Positions 45,081 through 57,098 are shown, counted from the first letter of the stretch. The stretch is 64,000 nucleotides of DNA from Larix kaempferi (GCA_027924585.1 BSBM01000140.1:9667501-9731500), one strand, 5' to 3'. Numbers and translations are program-made. Notes: a model not told the origin generated them from the letters alone.

Positions 45081-47263
45081 TGTGTAACACCCTATCTCCT
45101 TAATGATTATTTATTAATGAATTTCATCTAACTAATTAACTTCATTTATGTACTAATATTAATTTAGTTAAATAGGTTATGAACATATCAATTTTTAATT
45201 TTGTTCAACAACATAATTGTTAAGCTACCATATAACCACGTAATTAATTTCAATGCCTTCTAACAATATAATTGATCAACGAATAAGTGAAAATTTACAA
45301 TTTACCTAACTAATAATTCAAATGTGCAAATTACAACTTAATCACAACATTGAAATACTAAAATGCCTATGAAAACTAGTTGTATCTTTCCAATCTAGTC
45401 CTTAGCAATCCATTCTAGTCCTTGCAACCCAATCCTTAGCAGTTTGATGAATCAAGTGTTACTCAAACTAGGATTAATCCTCCCGAGCAAATAGTAGCTT
45501 GTCCAGTTCTAGGAAACTTGTGGGTTTCCTAGCCATTCGTGTGTGTAACTCTAACAACAACAACAACCACAAACAAGCCCAAGTTTCCAAACTCAATGTT
45601 CCAAGTTCAGTATTCCTCCACTCAAATTTTTCCCTTCTCCAGTGATAATTATTTCCAAAATAATGAGCCCCTAAAACTTCTCCCAAATTATTCTTTTATG
45701 CATTTTTCCATTGCCTTCCTGTCCCTCAAGAAAGGCCCTAGGAAGGTCAAAATATAATATTATATTATTTCACCTACCCAAGATTAATAACCTGACAATC
45801 TACTCAACAAGATAAAACCAAATCTTGGTAAGTTTATGAAATCTTATCTACAATTGAAATGAAACTGAATTCCAAATGAAATACAATTTTATTTTTTAAT
45901 AATTAAATATAACTAAATTCTAAATGAAAGTAAATTAATTTTTCAAATGAAGGTTAAAATAGAAGCATAAATTAACCTCCTATGTCACCCTCCATACATC
46001 AACCATTGATAATATCATTTTAATCACTAATATATAGAATGGCACTAGTCTACATGTTTAAGGTGCGTATGTGTAGCTAGCTTAAACATAGCTTGTGAGT
46101 GTACTAACTATAACCATCACCACCTATAATGCATAATTCGTGTGTGATCATAACCAAGTATGCAAGGTAGTAATCAAGTAAACACATCAAATAATCATAT
46201 TAATAACTAAGCCACAATAGTCCAATGTGAATTAAACATTATACTAAGATTATACTGAATGAATTAAGCAAATAAGTTATGGCATGAAAGAAAGCAAGCA
46301 CGGAACTAAGGTGACATATCTAATTCCCAAACAACATCCATAACTACTATGAATCATCCCTCTTTCCTAACCTATTTTTATATTTCCACATCTTATCATT
46401 TCCTCAACTAGATTATATTGGAGCATCAACTATATTGACCTAATCCTATATATAACTTATAGGTGGAAGTGTCAATTGCATCAACCTAACTTCCCCAGCA
46501 AGCAACCAATAGTCACCATCACACATCTTGGGGAGAGTGGTTGAACACAACTCTCCCATAACTCCAAGTTTTGGAGGATAAACCGTGGGTAATACCTCCA
46601 CCCATCTTAATGTAACTAGGGCCAACACCCTATTAATAACCATACTATGTTGTTGTTGTTGTAGTTGTTCTTAGAGATACGTCATCAAATGACCAATTTG
46701 GGAAACCATGTTTCTTGTAAAAATATGCAGTGCCCCACATATCATAGCAATGTATCGAACCAATAATTAACTCACAAATTAATGCTTCATAGTATACCCT
46801 TTTATCTTTTGATGTCAACGACATCATGGTCACTTCAATACCACAAGTAAATAACTATTATTTAGTCCATCTAACTTGTGGGCTAGTCTACCAAAAAACA
46901 AGATCATGCATAATCATATATTATTTTCAAGTGATACCAAGTTATCAATTGATAAAGGATGTAAATAAGACAATTTATTTATCATGTGCACGGCACCCAT
47001 TTATTTATTTAAAACATATTTTAAACAGGTATCCATGTACCACAATCTTCCATTTAGATTTGCATGTTGGAAGTAAATCACAAAACTATCATCATTAACA
47101 ACATAAACAATAAATTTAAACATAACTTTTGCATATATATAGGTCCATAAATCCACAAATATAGTTCTCTCAGTCGAGTTGAGTTCCACAAATAATAAGC
47201 AAAGAAAGACAAGACAGTTCATAATGTATTTTTGTTGTCAAAGTCAAATTATGGGGTGTTACA
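45081..47263 (-). repeat. Long LTR (about 2.2 kb), 5' LTR of a minus-strand element
   Basis: The ends are TGTGTAACACCCTAT and ATGGGGTGTTACA, an inverted repeat of about 13 bp with one mismatch. With the PBS on the left it must be a 5' LTR read leftwards. No matching second LTR is seen. Long LTRs with an iMet site are usual in Tekay/Del-type chromoviruses; that assignment is inference. A fragment near 15196-15290 resembles its left end. Confidence 0.7.
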
Positions 47264-48180
47264 GAGGTGTTGGTTTAGCACTCCAACTTGTCATGGTAGA
47301 TCATATGAGTGGGTACTCATAAATTAATTCAAGGGTGCATTGAGTGAATGCGCATAGGTATATTATGTAAATGTGCAAGTCGTGAGAGGTGCATCCATCA
47401 ATAATGGCACATATGTTTGGTTGCATTGGGTGAATGTTTGTTGGTCTAGTAATGCATATATAGTGAATGATATATCATTTTGTTTAATAACTTGACAGTC
47501 GAAAGTGATTGAATTAAAAATGGTATGTTACAATTATGAGACCATTTCATGGATTGTGGTGAATGTTGCATTGAAATGATTACATGCATTAATACTTATA
47601 GATTGTCTGGTTAAATGAGAGCTTCGTCAAGGAGAATAGATTTCAAGTAGGATTGTCTTGAATAAGGCAATGAGTGTAATCCATATGAAGACTAGTTTCC
47701 TTTGCATGCAAGGGCTAAACCTTATGAGAAGGATCTCATACTTGTGAAAGTTGATTAAATCTTGTATGAAACATATTTAAAAAGAAAATATTGGAATTTT
47801 TACGATGGCGTATCATGGTAACTATATGGGTATGATATAGCTAATGTGATGGATATATTTAGTAATGATGGATGATGACTACTGAAGTTGGAAAGTAAGG
47901 GAAGAATGCTAGTATGATGACTTTAGAACCCTATGATATGCCTTGATTGCCACAATTAGTTATTTTTTATTAGAGGGTTCTAGTGGGATTCCCTAGTATT
48001 AAGGCTCTATCAATTGCACATGAAAGCCTTATGAAGATCGATCACCTGAGGGAATGCTTAGCAAAGAAGGGGATTCCTAAGCCTGAAAGGGTGAGTGCAT
48101 CAAAGAAGAGGTGACTTGAATGAATTTGTCATGAGATATTCATGGTATGTGTTATATAGGAGCAAGAAGGTCATATATGT
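47264..48180. other. Unassigned sequence, no gene seen
   Basis: It lies between the long LTR and the CACTA end. There is no open frame above 60 codons with recognisable content and no repeat structure. Confidence 0.4.
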
Positions 48181-48199
48181 CACAACAAAATTTGAACCC

Positions 48200-48490
48200 A
48201 AAATCCGACGAATTCCGACGAAATTGACTGTGTCGTCGGATTTCACTTTAAAATTACAAATTTTGATCAATTTTTTTTAATTGATACCTGGCCTTGTCGA
48301 AGATCAGACGCCCGTCGGTTATCGGACGAGAGTTGTCGGATATCCAACAAGTGTCATCGGATAACCGCATATAGTTTATAACAGTAACTATGATAATATC
48401 ATCGGAGATCCGAGGAACTTTAAATTTTAGAAACTATAAATTATGGAAACATTCCGACAGGTTTTCTATACAAGCGACGATTTGCAGAAA
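48200..48490 (+). repeat. CACTA subterminal repeats
   Basis: At least eight short copies of a TCGGA(T) / (A)TCCGA word in both orientations, for example near 48210, 48235, 48317, 48336, 48357 and 48402. In CACTA elements such repeats bind the TNPA-type protein. Confidence 0.65.
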
Positions 48491-48627
48491 TTATATTCTT
48501 CGCACGGATTGTTTTCCGTAAAAGAATACACAATTATTTCAATTTTTTTGTGATTAAAAATAATGAAGTGTGGATATTGATTTTTTAAGATCGATAATCT
48601 TCATTCAAGCTCTTTATGAGAAAATGT

Positions 48628-48835
48628 CAAATAACAATATTTCTTATCCAAACGAACAAATCGACAATTGCTTGCTAGGTTGTGGGATGGACTAAAAATA
48701 AAGGGTGATGGGAAATGTTATTGTCCATGTACTCAATGCATGGGATTTAAAAGGAGAAGAATAAAGATCACAATAGCCAGAAAACATTGTAGGGAACATG
48801 GACACGCTGAGGGGGGACATGAATATCGTCCATTT
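48628..48835 (+). pseudogene. CACTA transposase-associated domain exon
   Basis: The frame from about 48628 encodes GDGKCYCPCTQCMGFKRRRI, KHCREHGHAEGGHEYRPF. This is the cysteine/histidine cluster of the transposase-associated domain that precedes tnp2. A donor (GTAAGT) at 48836 ends the exon cleanly. Confidence 0.7.
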
Positions 48836-48948
48836 GTAAGTTTTGTATTATATATGTCTTTATATTTATTGTTTTTGTAAATGTATGTATTATTTTAATA
48901 TTTTTTATATTAACTAATATCTATTGATGGTTTCATGTAATTATAAAG

Positions 48949-49320
48949 GAAAGACCACCTACGACATATCGCCCGAAGGACGTGCTTTCAGAACAAGTAT
49001 CAGAGGAACATGGAGCTATGAATAATGGAGAACAAGTTAATGATCATATTGAAGAAGATGATCATACCGATAACATAGTTGAAGATGATGGTACAAATAC
49101 ATTGATATATGATACATTTAATGTTACAATGGATGATGATGATGATGATAATCATGAAAATGATGACTTTGATGATGTTCATGATTTACCCCTTCTCGAG
49201 AAGGCATACGAACCCCTTTATGAGGGCTCCAACACAAATCTTCTCTCTGATATATTGTTGATAATGAACTTGAAGGTTATGAATGGTATTTCAAACACAT
49301 CAGTCACACGGATGTTAAGG
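48949..49320 (+). pseudogene. CACTA acidic linker exon
   Basis: After an AG at 48947-48948 the frame reads ERPPTTYRPKDVLSEQVSEE, then a D/N/H-rich stretch with DDDDDD and FDDVHDLPLLEKAYEPLYEG. CACTA transposases have a similar acidic region ending in a PLYEG-like phrase. Splice sites are inferred. Confidence 0.6.
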
Positions 49321-49479
49321 TATGTAATATATTCCATCACATATATATGATCGCGCTAAAGGTTATCATTGTTTGTCTAATAATTTTTTTGTTAATTCAT
49401 AGGTAAAATTAATACTGATGAAATGTGTTTCATTAATATTATTTATATATTATATTAACTAGTTTTTTATTTTAATTTG

Positions 49480-50042
49480 TTGTAGCTTGATAGCTGAATT
49501 TTTTTACCACCGTCAAATATTTTACCTCGCACATATAGAGATTTATCTGCCATCATGAAGAAATTGGAATGCAGTATGAAGCAATCGATGCATGCCTCGA
49601 TGACCATGTTATATATTATAATCAGCATGAATTTGAAACAAAATGTCTAGAATGTCATATCAGTATATATCGAACAGATCAAGTAACAAAAAAGGTGCCT
49701 CGCAAGGTTCTTTGTTATATTCCCATTATTCCACGTTTGCAACGACTGTTAGGTGCAAAAACATAGCGCAATTTATGGATTACCATGCATGGAACATAAG
49801 TCAAGATGACATTTTTCGAATGCCTGCAGATGGGTCTGCATTTAGAGATATAGAGGGAAAATGGCCTCACTTTAAAAAAGAACCTCGTAATCTTAGGATT
49901 TCTTTGGCAGCATATGGTGTCAATCCATTTGTAGAGATGAGATCCATTTACTCGGTGTGGCCTATTTTTGTTATCAACAATAACATTCCTCCATGGTTGT
50001 CAATAAAGAGGGAGCACATAATGTTGGCAATGATTATTCCAG
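49480..50042 (+). pseudogene. CACTA tnp2 transposase exon, frameshifted
   Basis: The frame at 49569-49766 includes KVPRKVLCYIPIIPRLQRL. A shift near 49748 moves the rest to the frame at 49750-50042: KNIAQFMDYHAWN, FRMPADGSAFRDIEGKWPHF, EPRNLRISLAAYGVNPFVEM, then SVWPIFVINNNIPPWLSIKR. These are consecutive tnp2 (PF02992) blocks. The exon stops at IIPG with a GT donor at 50043. The DDE residues further downstream are absent. Confidence 0.85.
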
Positions 50043-50253
50043 GTATGTGTCTACAACTTTTTTTTAAATGTAGTGGCATCTCATTTGCCGTATTTTGTTG
50101 CATAATGTCATATATGTATTTTTTATTTTTCTCTTGTGTATGGTTTATATATCTAAATGGTTGTAGTAATTGTATATTTTATATGTTCAAATCAATCATT
50201 GGCATGCACCATCAAAAAAGCCAATAGCTGAAGTAAATTTGTAAGAGGGCACC

Positions 50254-51345
50254 TGCAATTTTTTTTGCCTTTTGTGACTCTTCCCCTTATGATAATCATT
50301 GTATAGGACCACCCTTTCAAGGAACGAGATTCACATTTTCAAATAATGCTTTATTCCTCATCTTCCATATGGACCAAAAAACATATATTAGTGAAATTTT
50401 ACGCTGAAAAACCAATTGACCCCACTGTCTAAAACTATCTTCAATGCAGAAAGTGCCCCGAACTTGTGAAATATGTAAGTCTTCATACACTTATTTCTAA
50501 ACCAACTTACTAAATTGGCAAAAGATAAATAGATGATCAATAGTTTCACATTCCTTATTGCATAAAACACATAGGTTAGGCCCCTGCCATCCTCTTTTAA
50601 CCAAATTGTCCCAAGTCAACAAACAATTTTCTAAACACAACCAGAAAAATCATTTGAGTTTTATTGGAAGCTACCTCTTCTAAATCTTAACATACCACCA
50701 CTTGACTTCTTTCTCCACCTAAGAGAAAACTATAGCATCATATGCACCCTTTGTTGCAACTTGTCCTAATTTATTATTCCAGCACCAAACAAGTTTATCT
50801 TCAACATTCCTGAGTCTTATACCTTCTCTATTGAGAGACCTAATATATTCATTCCATTCAGCAACCCAGTTCCCATGCAACCCCATATCTTTGGATTACA
50901 ACCAATAATATTTACTAGGTTTCAACGACCGAGGTCTCTTGATATGGGTTAAAGTAAAGAAACCAAATTTAGCTATATATTCCAACAAAGAAGCAGATAG
51001 GTTCCAGCATCACCAATAAAAGGATCAATCCCTTCCAGCACATTTTCACTAGTACCTACCTGCCAAGTAATCCATTTATTGATCCAATGAAAGACTCTAT
51101 TAAAACCATTCCAAATATGAGAAACACCGCATATATTATTATCAGAAGATCCGAACCACTGAAGAACAAACATGCCTCCATGATACTTTCTCTTAAGAAC
51201 TTTACTCCACAAACTAGCGTCAAACAACCCATGCCACATACTTTTCATACACAGTGCCATATTGAACCATCTTAACTTTTTTATGTCCCAACCACCCAGT
51301 GATTTGGGAAGAGTCAATCTTTCCCAACATACCAAATGAGATGTT
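50254..51345 (-). pseudogene. LINE ORF2 C-terminal fragment
   Basis: The frame at 50973-51335 reads LPKSLGGWDIKKLRWFNMAL, KVLKRKYHGG, SHIWNGFNRVFHWINKWITW. Further left the zf-RVT region gives WDNLVKRGWQGPNLCVLCNK and ECETIDHLFIFCQF, near 50500-50610. It is truncated at its 5' end (51345). The 3' edge is near a T run at 50252-50260, which would be its A tail on the minus strand. Confidence 0.85.
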
Positions 51346-52454
51346 ACAATAAACCTTATAACTATGTACTTATATACATTAAATAATTACAAAAATAAAG
51401 ACTTTTATTCCTATATATATGTATATATATTATTATTATTTATATATTATATATACATCACATTTAATATATATATAAAGCATATTCTACAACACAATGT
51501 ATAAGCATATTATACAACACAGTGATGTTTGGAACTAGTGCACATTGAGATATCTTGGGCATGATTAATGATGGGTCACTTGAAACATCACACACCATAT
51601 ATCACAAAACCTAAAGAAATGTGTATAAATTTACATCTTTTTATCTTGTACCAAGAATCAATTTAGTAAAAAACCTTACCACAACTTTAAAAAACTTTAT
51701 TAAGAATAACTTTTGAAAATAAAATAACAGTCATGTAGTTGACTCTTAAAATTATTAAATTCTAAAAATTTAAAAAACTTTATTAAGAATAACTTTTGAA
51801 AATAAAATAGCACAGTCATGCAGTTGACTCTTAGAATTATTAAATTCTAAAAATGTAAACATTTATAACGAGGGGAACAACTAGATCTTCCAAGCATTTC
51901 TATTATTTTATTCTTATCAAACTACTTATCTACCGAATCTAGAATCTCATCTTTAAGCTATTTTATATTGTGTAGAATTCCCCATTGAATGATACTTTAA
52001 TATACAATAGGACCCCGTATTTTATATTATAACAAAATATACAATAGGACCCCATATACCCACTTTGCCACACTCTTGTAATAGAAGACGCTCATAATAT
52101 GCTTCTTTTTTTAATAGTCATTCCATATCAATATCATATCAATATTCTCCACTGAGAATTATTTGAAGTGACCACGCAATACATTTGTATAGTGCATTAC
52201 AACTCATCTTCTGAAGTATTTTACTTTTACATAAAGATTAGATATAATATCCATCTAAAAATATATGGAATATTTATTTACATGTTTTTAAGACTATTTG
52301 GATAAGTGTATAAAAAAAAGGATATTATATTATTTACCTTTTTTAAGACTATTTGGATAAGTGTATAAAAAAAAGATATTATATAGATTGGGAAGATTAG
52401 GTTAAGTAATTTTTTTTAGTATAATTTTTGTTTGTAATTAGGAGAATTTGTAAT
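51346..52454. other. AT-rich stretch with three local duplications
   Basis: No gene. Tandem duplications: 83 bp at 51687-51854, about 45 bp near 51990-52060 (ATACAATAGGACCCC twice), and about 57 bp at 52272-52390 (AAGACTATTTGGATAAGTGT twice). Confidence 0.6.
51687..51854. repeat. 83-bp tandem duplication
   Basis: Two units with AACTTTATTAAGAATAAC and GTTGACTCTTA(A/G)AATTATT, nearly identical apart from a 2-bp indel. Confidence 0.85.
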
Positions 52455-52630
52455 TGGGATGGGGTTGGTACTTGCGTGACACAGGGTTTAGGGGTTCAAT
52501 CACATCAGCTATCACTATATTCCTAGGTGCAACCATCGAGCCAGTCACAATGGAGCATGGATTATCCAAGGTTTGAACCAGCAACCTCATTTATAAGGTT
52601 TACATGAGCTTACCAACTAATTTACAATCT
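52455..52630 (-). mobile_element. Possible tRNA-derived SINE
   Basis: The minus strand reads TTAGTTGGTAAGC (box A-like), and 35 bases on GCTGGTTCAAACC (box B-like), followed by about 110 bp of unrelated sequence. No clear A tail or target duplication. It differs from the 11944 family. Confidence 0.4.
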
Positions 52631-52724
52631 GATGAACAGTTTATTTATCATAATTATTATATTCTATTTACATAATTATTATAATTATTATAGATATCCA
52701 AAAAGTAATCTATAATAATTTTAA

Positions 52725-53100
52725 AAACAGGGTTGGCGGGTGCGGGGGGAGTTCTTATGGACTCCGAAGGAAACAAGCTGACTGATTACGCATGGGGGAT
52801 TGGAAGGCAGACAAACAATGATGTGGAGTGGCTTGCCTTACTCAAAGGCATTGATATAGCTAAGGAAAATAATGTTCACGATGTTGTAGCCATTGGGGAC
52901 TCCCTCATAGTGATTCAAGAAGCTAGGCCTTAGCTAAAAAAACCCGTAAACCCTCCTCCAAGTATCACTACCATTTCTTCCACAAGATCAAAGAATTAAG
53001 ATCTATCTCCCTCTACCACGTACTAAGGAACAACAACAAACAAGCAGACTCCATGGCAAATATTGGAGTAGGGTTAAACTGCGGTATTATGGTTAGAAAT
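52725..53100 (+). pseudogene. LINE-type RNase H domain
   Basis: The frame at 52733-52933 gives AGAGGVLMDSEGNKLTDYAW, NNDVEWLALLKGIDIA and VAIGDSLIVIQEA: the D, E, D blocks of RVT_3-type RNase H at the end of plant LINE ORF2. After a stop and shifts, YHVLRNNNKQADSMA-like sequence follows near 53020-53070, the last catalytic block. The RT part upstream is absent. Confidence 0.8.
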
Positions 53101-54293
53101 GGACAAAACAGTGCAGATAATTGGGTTCCATAATTTTATGGATCACCCTGGCTATCCTAGCATCCTTACCTTACATCTAAATTTCCATAGTTTCATTGGG
53201 CCAACATTGGCCTCCACAAAAGTTTGGATGAATTTATTAAGGGTCAAGCTCAAGATCAATTCACGATCTCGTCATCCGTTCCCAAGACACAAGCGACGGC
53301 GCTCCCTGTCTAGCCCCTATTGTCTCACATGCAAGAATTTATTGCATGCAGAAGGCAGGGATGCCTGCTCCTATTTCAAGACTCTGGGCAATGACATCTC
53401 TCAAACATTCCTTCTCTGCATACTCTGGAATATTGAGTGGTTTTGGTTCAAGCACTTTGAATTGCGGTGCAGCATGGATTGTGGAAATACAGGTGGTAAC
53501 TCTAGGCTCTGCCTCCCGGCACTGCAATGCCGCCAATGCAAGACTAACATACATGTCAATTATGAAGGATTTGGACTGAAGTGTTACCTCTCTGCCCTTG
53601 AGGTGGTGCAGGGGAATGGGCTCAGTGAGAAAGACACTCAAGGCCCCCTCGCCAACAAGATGAAGCATGTCCGTCGTGGACAGCCTAAAAACATTGAGAT
53701 CGGTAGAGGGTGGTTGCAGCAGGACGTTGGACAGGGAATTGGGAACCTTGCTAACGGTGTTCAGAATGGTTATGAGCTCGGTTATGGGAAGAATTGGCGT
53801 CCCACAGATGCTGGTACCAATCCAAATTTTGGTGCTCCTTTGCAACATGGTTCTTTGCAACAATGGGGAGATAGGAACTGGCAAGATCTGGAATCTGGTT
53901 GAAGAAACTGCGGGTATTGTGAATCTAGACTCACCTCGTGGGCCGGAAAGTTCTCCCCCTGGCGTGCTTTCTCATCTGCAAGACATCGAATCTCAGGTAT
54001 GCTGGTTGAGAGGTGAAAACAAAGATCTGAAAAAAGCTCTCTCTCACCTTGCCACCCTTGTTGAAATTTCAATTCCTGATGCTAGAAACAACAGCAGCAA
54101 AATGAAGGAACAATTTGATAGTATGGTTGGAAAAATGGAGTCTATGCACAACTGTCTCAGGATCATCGAAGCCAAGGTGGATTGTATCAGAACCAGCAAG
54201 AGCAATAGCCCTTCTGCGATCCTGGGCATGGAAGATAACGAGAATCTGGCTGCAGGAAGCAAGAAAAAGGCTCGTCGCTCAGTAGACAACTGA
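53099..54293 (+). CDS. Uncharacterised frames downstream of LINE RNase H
   Basis: Two overlapping plus frames. 53099-53902 (267 aa) has CX2C-like pairs (PYCLTCKN, LQCRQCKTN), and its C-terminal half is G/N/Q-rich (GNLANGVQNGYELGYGKNW). 53667-54293 (208 aa) ends in a likely coiled coil (HLQDIESQVCWLRGENKDL, KEQFDSMVGKMESMHNCL) and a basic tail KKKARRSVDN. A minus frame (53339-53884) is open over the same DNA. I do not recognise any of them. Since a LINE-like 3' tail follows (to about 54515), they may be a C-terminal extension or third ORF of the LINE, broken by a frameshift near 53900. Confidence 0.45.
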
Positions 54294-54515
54294 GAACTGG
54301 ATAATCTATGTTTTGTTTATCTTTTTTATTCTATATATGTAATCGGCTGATATAGCAGACTGTCTTCTTTCCTTGTTCGATTAGCTGTTTCTCAGAAATG
54401 TAAAGACTGGTTATGAGGTGTCTTCATCCCTCTTTTTGTTGGGTTCAGTCTTCCCAATTTTTGTATAAGTCCTTCCTTTTTTAAGATAAAGCTTCTTACC
54501 CGTTATTGTAAAAAA
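54294..54515 (+). other. LINE 3' UTR
   Basis: A T-rich untranslated tail ending near TAAAGCTTCTTACCC, as in many plant LINE 3' ends, followed by an A-rich run. Confidence 0.5.
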
Positions 54516-55275
54516 TTAAAAATTAAAAATAATGATTAATTATTTGTGCGAGAATTATGTTTAATTGTTTAACTTTTTTAATGTAAAATTGATTTAACTT
54601 TGAAATTTGCAAATTATAAACATCATAGTTATCAACTATTCAAAATTACAAAATTTAAATAAGTTAATTTAAAATTGATTATGACTTTTAAAAATAAAAA
54701 ATTATAAACATCATAGTTATGAGACAATAGGTGTATTTAATGGGAGACTCATATCATTTCACCATTTTACTCTATTTAATTATTAACTATTATCCTAATT
54801 ATAAAAAAACAATGTAAATACCAACAACCTTTCACTTTATATGATGGTACTTTACACATTCAAAAAAATGATCACCCAAGATAATATAGGTTGGAATTTT
54901 AGGACGACAAGCAAATATTCATGGTTTGTTGGTAAAACCATGAAATTTTAAAAGATAAAATTTTATAAAGTTTTATGTTAAAAAAAATTAAGGAAAAAAA
55001 TACAATTTTTTTTATAAAAAGAAAATGGAAAACATATTTTTTTGGGATTCTTTTTACTCTTTTAAAAATAATGTTATCAAAATATTTTCTATAAAATAAA
55101 TTGAAAAGTATATCTTCTCTACAACTAGCAATGTATCATAATTATAGGCATTCAAGCACCAACTGAGCTTAACACTAAACATAAGAATTAAGAATAAAAA
55201 AGTCTTCAATCCTATATTTTTTCACTTCTCCTTAACTTCACTCCATCACCCTACATAAGAATCCATATAGACTAT
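54516..55275. other. AT-rich non-coding stretch
   Basis: Long A/T runs and a repeated phrase (ATTATAAACATCATAGTTAT at 54612 and 54699). No gene or element recognised. Confidence 0.5.
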
Positions 55276-56030
55276 CTATACTTTGGAATTCAAATTACCT
55301 CCATTCATATTAGGTATCAACTCCTTATCAAAATTAAAGTTTTTAGATTCATGAAGTCTCTTATGTCCTTCCGATGGAGCTTCCTTAACAACGTTCACCA
55401 TCAACAGGGAAACATTTGTATTCTTTGCTTTCTTACTAGCTTCTGAGGGGAGAGAAGTTTCCTTAGTCGGCACTTCTGGACATCCATTATTGACCTTCTC
55501 TAATTCTTTTTTTTGCCGATTTTGTTCATTATGATCAACGTCATAATATGGAAAAGGTTGCTTATAAGATTACCATCTTTTTTTTCAGCCCTTTTTTCCC
55601 TTGGTGGATGAGCTCATGCATGAGGACATGTATCCCAAATATGACATAGGTGTTGACAAATCCAGCACGAAAATGTTGTATTCTCATAATCCAAAACCTG
55701 AGTCCATCTAAAATTTCTTCATTTGAGAATCATGTCATCCAGTAGACCCTTATTGGCGTATATCTTAATGCAAGTTTGGGCATATGTGCACAAACCCAAC
55801 CCAATCCTCTCAAGATCTATTTTATGTAGCTACCCAAAGTGTTCCCAATATCCTCAAATATTAATATATGCCAAAAATGTAATAGTATATTTGGGAAGTG
55901 GACCCAAACTAACATTGTAGCGATTGGCATCATATTCGGTTCAAAATATGGGAACCGTGGAATAATAAAGCGTCTCACTCTTCCCCAAAACTAGGGACCC
56001 TCCTTAAACACTTTTTGATAATTAGTGTGG
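55276..56030 (-). pseudogene. LINE ORF1-like relic
   Basis: In several minus frames: GLGLCTYAQTCIKIYANKGL near 55770, FRWTQVLDYENTTFSC near 55690, and a knuckle-like C..C....H....C (CQHLCHIWDTCPHA region) near 55640-55665. A lysine/serine-rich C-terminus follows at 55276-55473. This order (DUF4283-like, then zf-CCHC_4) is typical of plant LINE ORF1. It has many stops. Confidence 0.65.
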
Positions 56031-56497
56031 TTTGAAAACATGACAACAAAAAAACATTTAGAGAATAGACATACCTCACACCAATGTTTCCAGATCGAGT
56101 AAATCCACTAGTACAAATCTAAGGTTGAAGACTATAACCCATTAAATATGCACGTTATCATTGTTGATTCATACAATGAGTGTAGGCTTATGGTCCCCAA
56201 CTTTAAGACCTACAACATCGACACCTCTTATGATTTATACATGATGTGTGCACTAGGGATAAGAGGAATTGATACAATTAGACGAAGTGATTTATTTTTT
56301 ATGCTTCAAAGTAACATGATTTGATGATAAGACATGACTTTTCCCGACACTCCTCCACACAAACATAAGACCAAGAAAAAAAGTTTAAAATGAACAATAT
56401 TATATCCTTACAAATGTTGCAGTCTAATAACATAAATTGGTAACTAATTTGTTTCCCTCGAAACAGTAAAATACATAATATATACAAATATTAAATA
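56031..56497. other. Non-coding stretch
   Basis: No recognisable gene or repeat. Confidence 0.5.
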
Positions 56498-56504
56498 CTA
56501 ATAC

Positions 56505-56539
<35 letters not shown>

Positions 56540-56557
56540 CTATTATTATTATTATTA
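56498..56557. repeat. (ATT)n microsatellite
   Basis: Imperfect ATT/AAT run flanking the SINE. A further ATT run lies at 56793-56812, so the SINE seems to have landed within or created this repeat. Confidence 0.9.
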
Positions 56558-56792
56558 GCCCGGTGGGCTAGCTCAAGTGGTTGAGTGTTGTAAGTTGTGA
56601 GCAAAGGTCTCGGGGTCAAATCCTCGGGTGGCTATACATTGCTATATAAGGGCCTCACTTGATGTCCCCATCGGGTTAGCTCTGTAATCAGAGCGAATGG
56701 GGTGCGGCCCCTTCAGGTGGGCCTCCTGTGATTTCTTACCGTGGACATAGCAGCCCCGCTGGGGGGTTTGTGAACCACATGTGAAAAAAAAA
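56558..56792 (+). mobile_element. tRNA-derived SINE, second copy
   Basis: It begins GCCCGGTGGGCTAGCTCAAG (box A-like), with GGGGTCAAATCCTC as box B, then GGCCCCTTCAGGTGG, TTACCGTGGACATAGC, TGTGAACCACATG and nine A. The last part matches the 11944 copy block by block; the tRNA-like part is more diverged. The flanking ATT repeats hide any target duplication. Confidence 0.85.
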
Positions 56793-57098
56793 TATTATTA
56801 TTATTATTATTAAATAAATAATAATAAACAATAAATGTAATATTAATTAGATAAGCGACTTGTTTTTTAACCATGGGAACTTAGCAACCTCCCAAGGGTA
56901 TATCCAACATCCCACATGCCAGATATACCAGTAACTTGTGACTCAGTAGGGGCCGAGACGTCCCAAAGCCCACGGGGTTGAGCCTCTATCACAAGGGTCG
57001 CCTACACTTCGAGCCTTGTCACAATGGGGCAATGAGAGTTATGGGACATATTTTAACTAAGAGGCATGACCTAACAAAAAAGAATGATATATCACATA

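Larger units (their letters stand above)
48181..50253 (+). mobile_element. CACTA (En/Spm) DNA transposon, 5' part
   Basis: It begins CACAACAAAATTTG, close to the CACTACAAnAAA-type end of CACTA elements. A subterminal block (48200-48490) follows with many copies of TCGGAT, CCGACGA or their complements, and then transposase exons in plus orientation. The 3' end and the rest of tnp2 are missing; a LINE fragment follows. Host TSD (3 bp) cannot be tested without the other end. Confidence 0.75.

Noticed and set aside
53339-53884. Minus-strand 181-codon frame
   Set aside because: It overlaps two plus frames that lie between a plus-strand LINE RNase H and its 3' tail. I cannot recognise it, and the plus strand is favoured by context. 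I could not settle it without a search.
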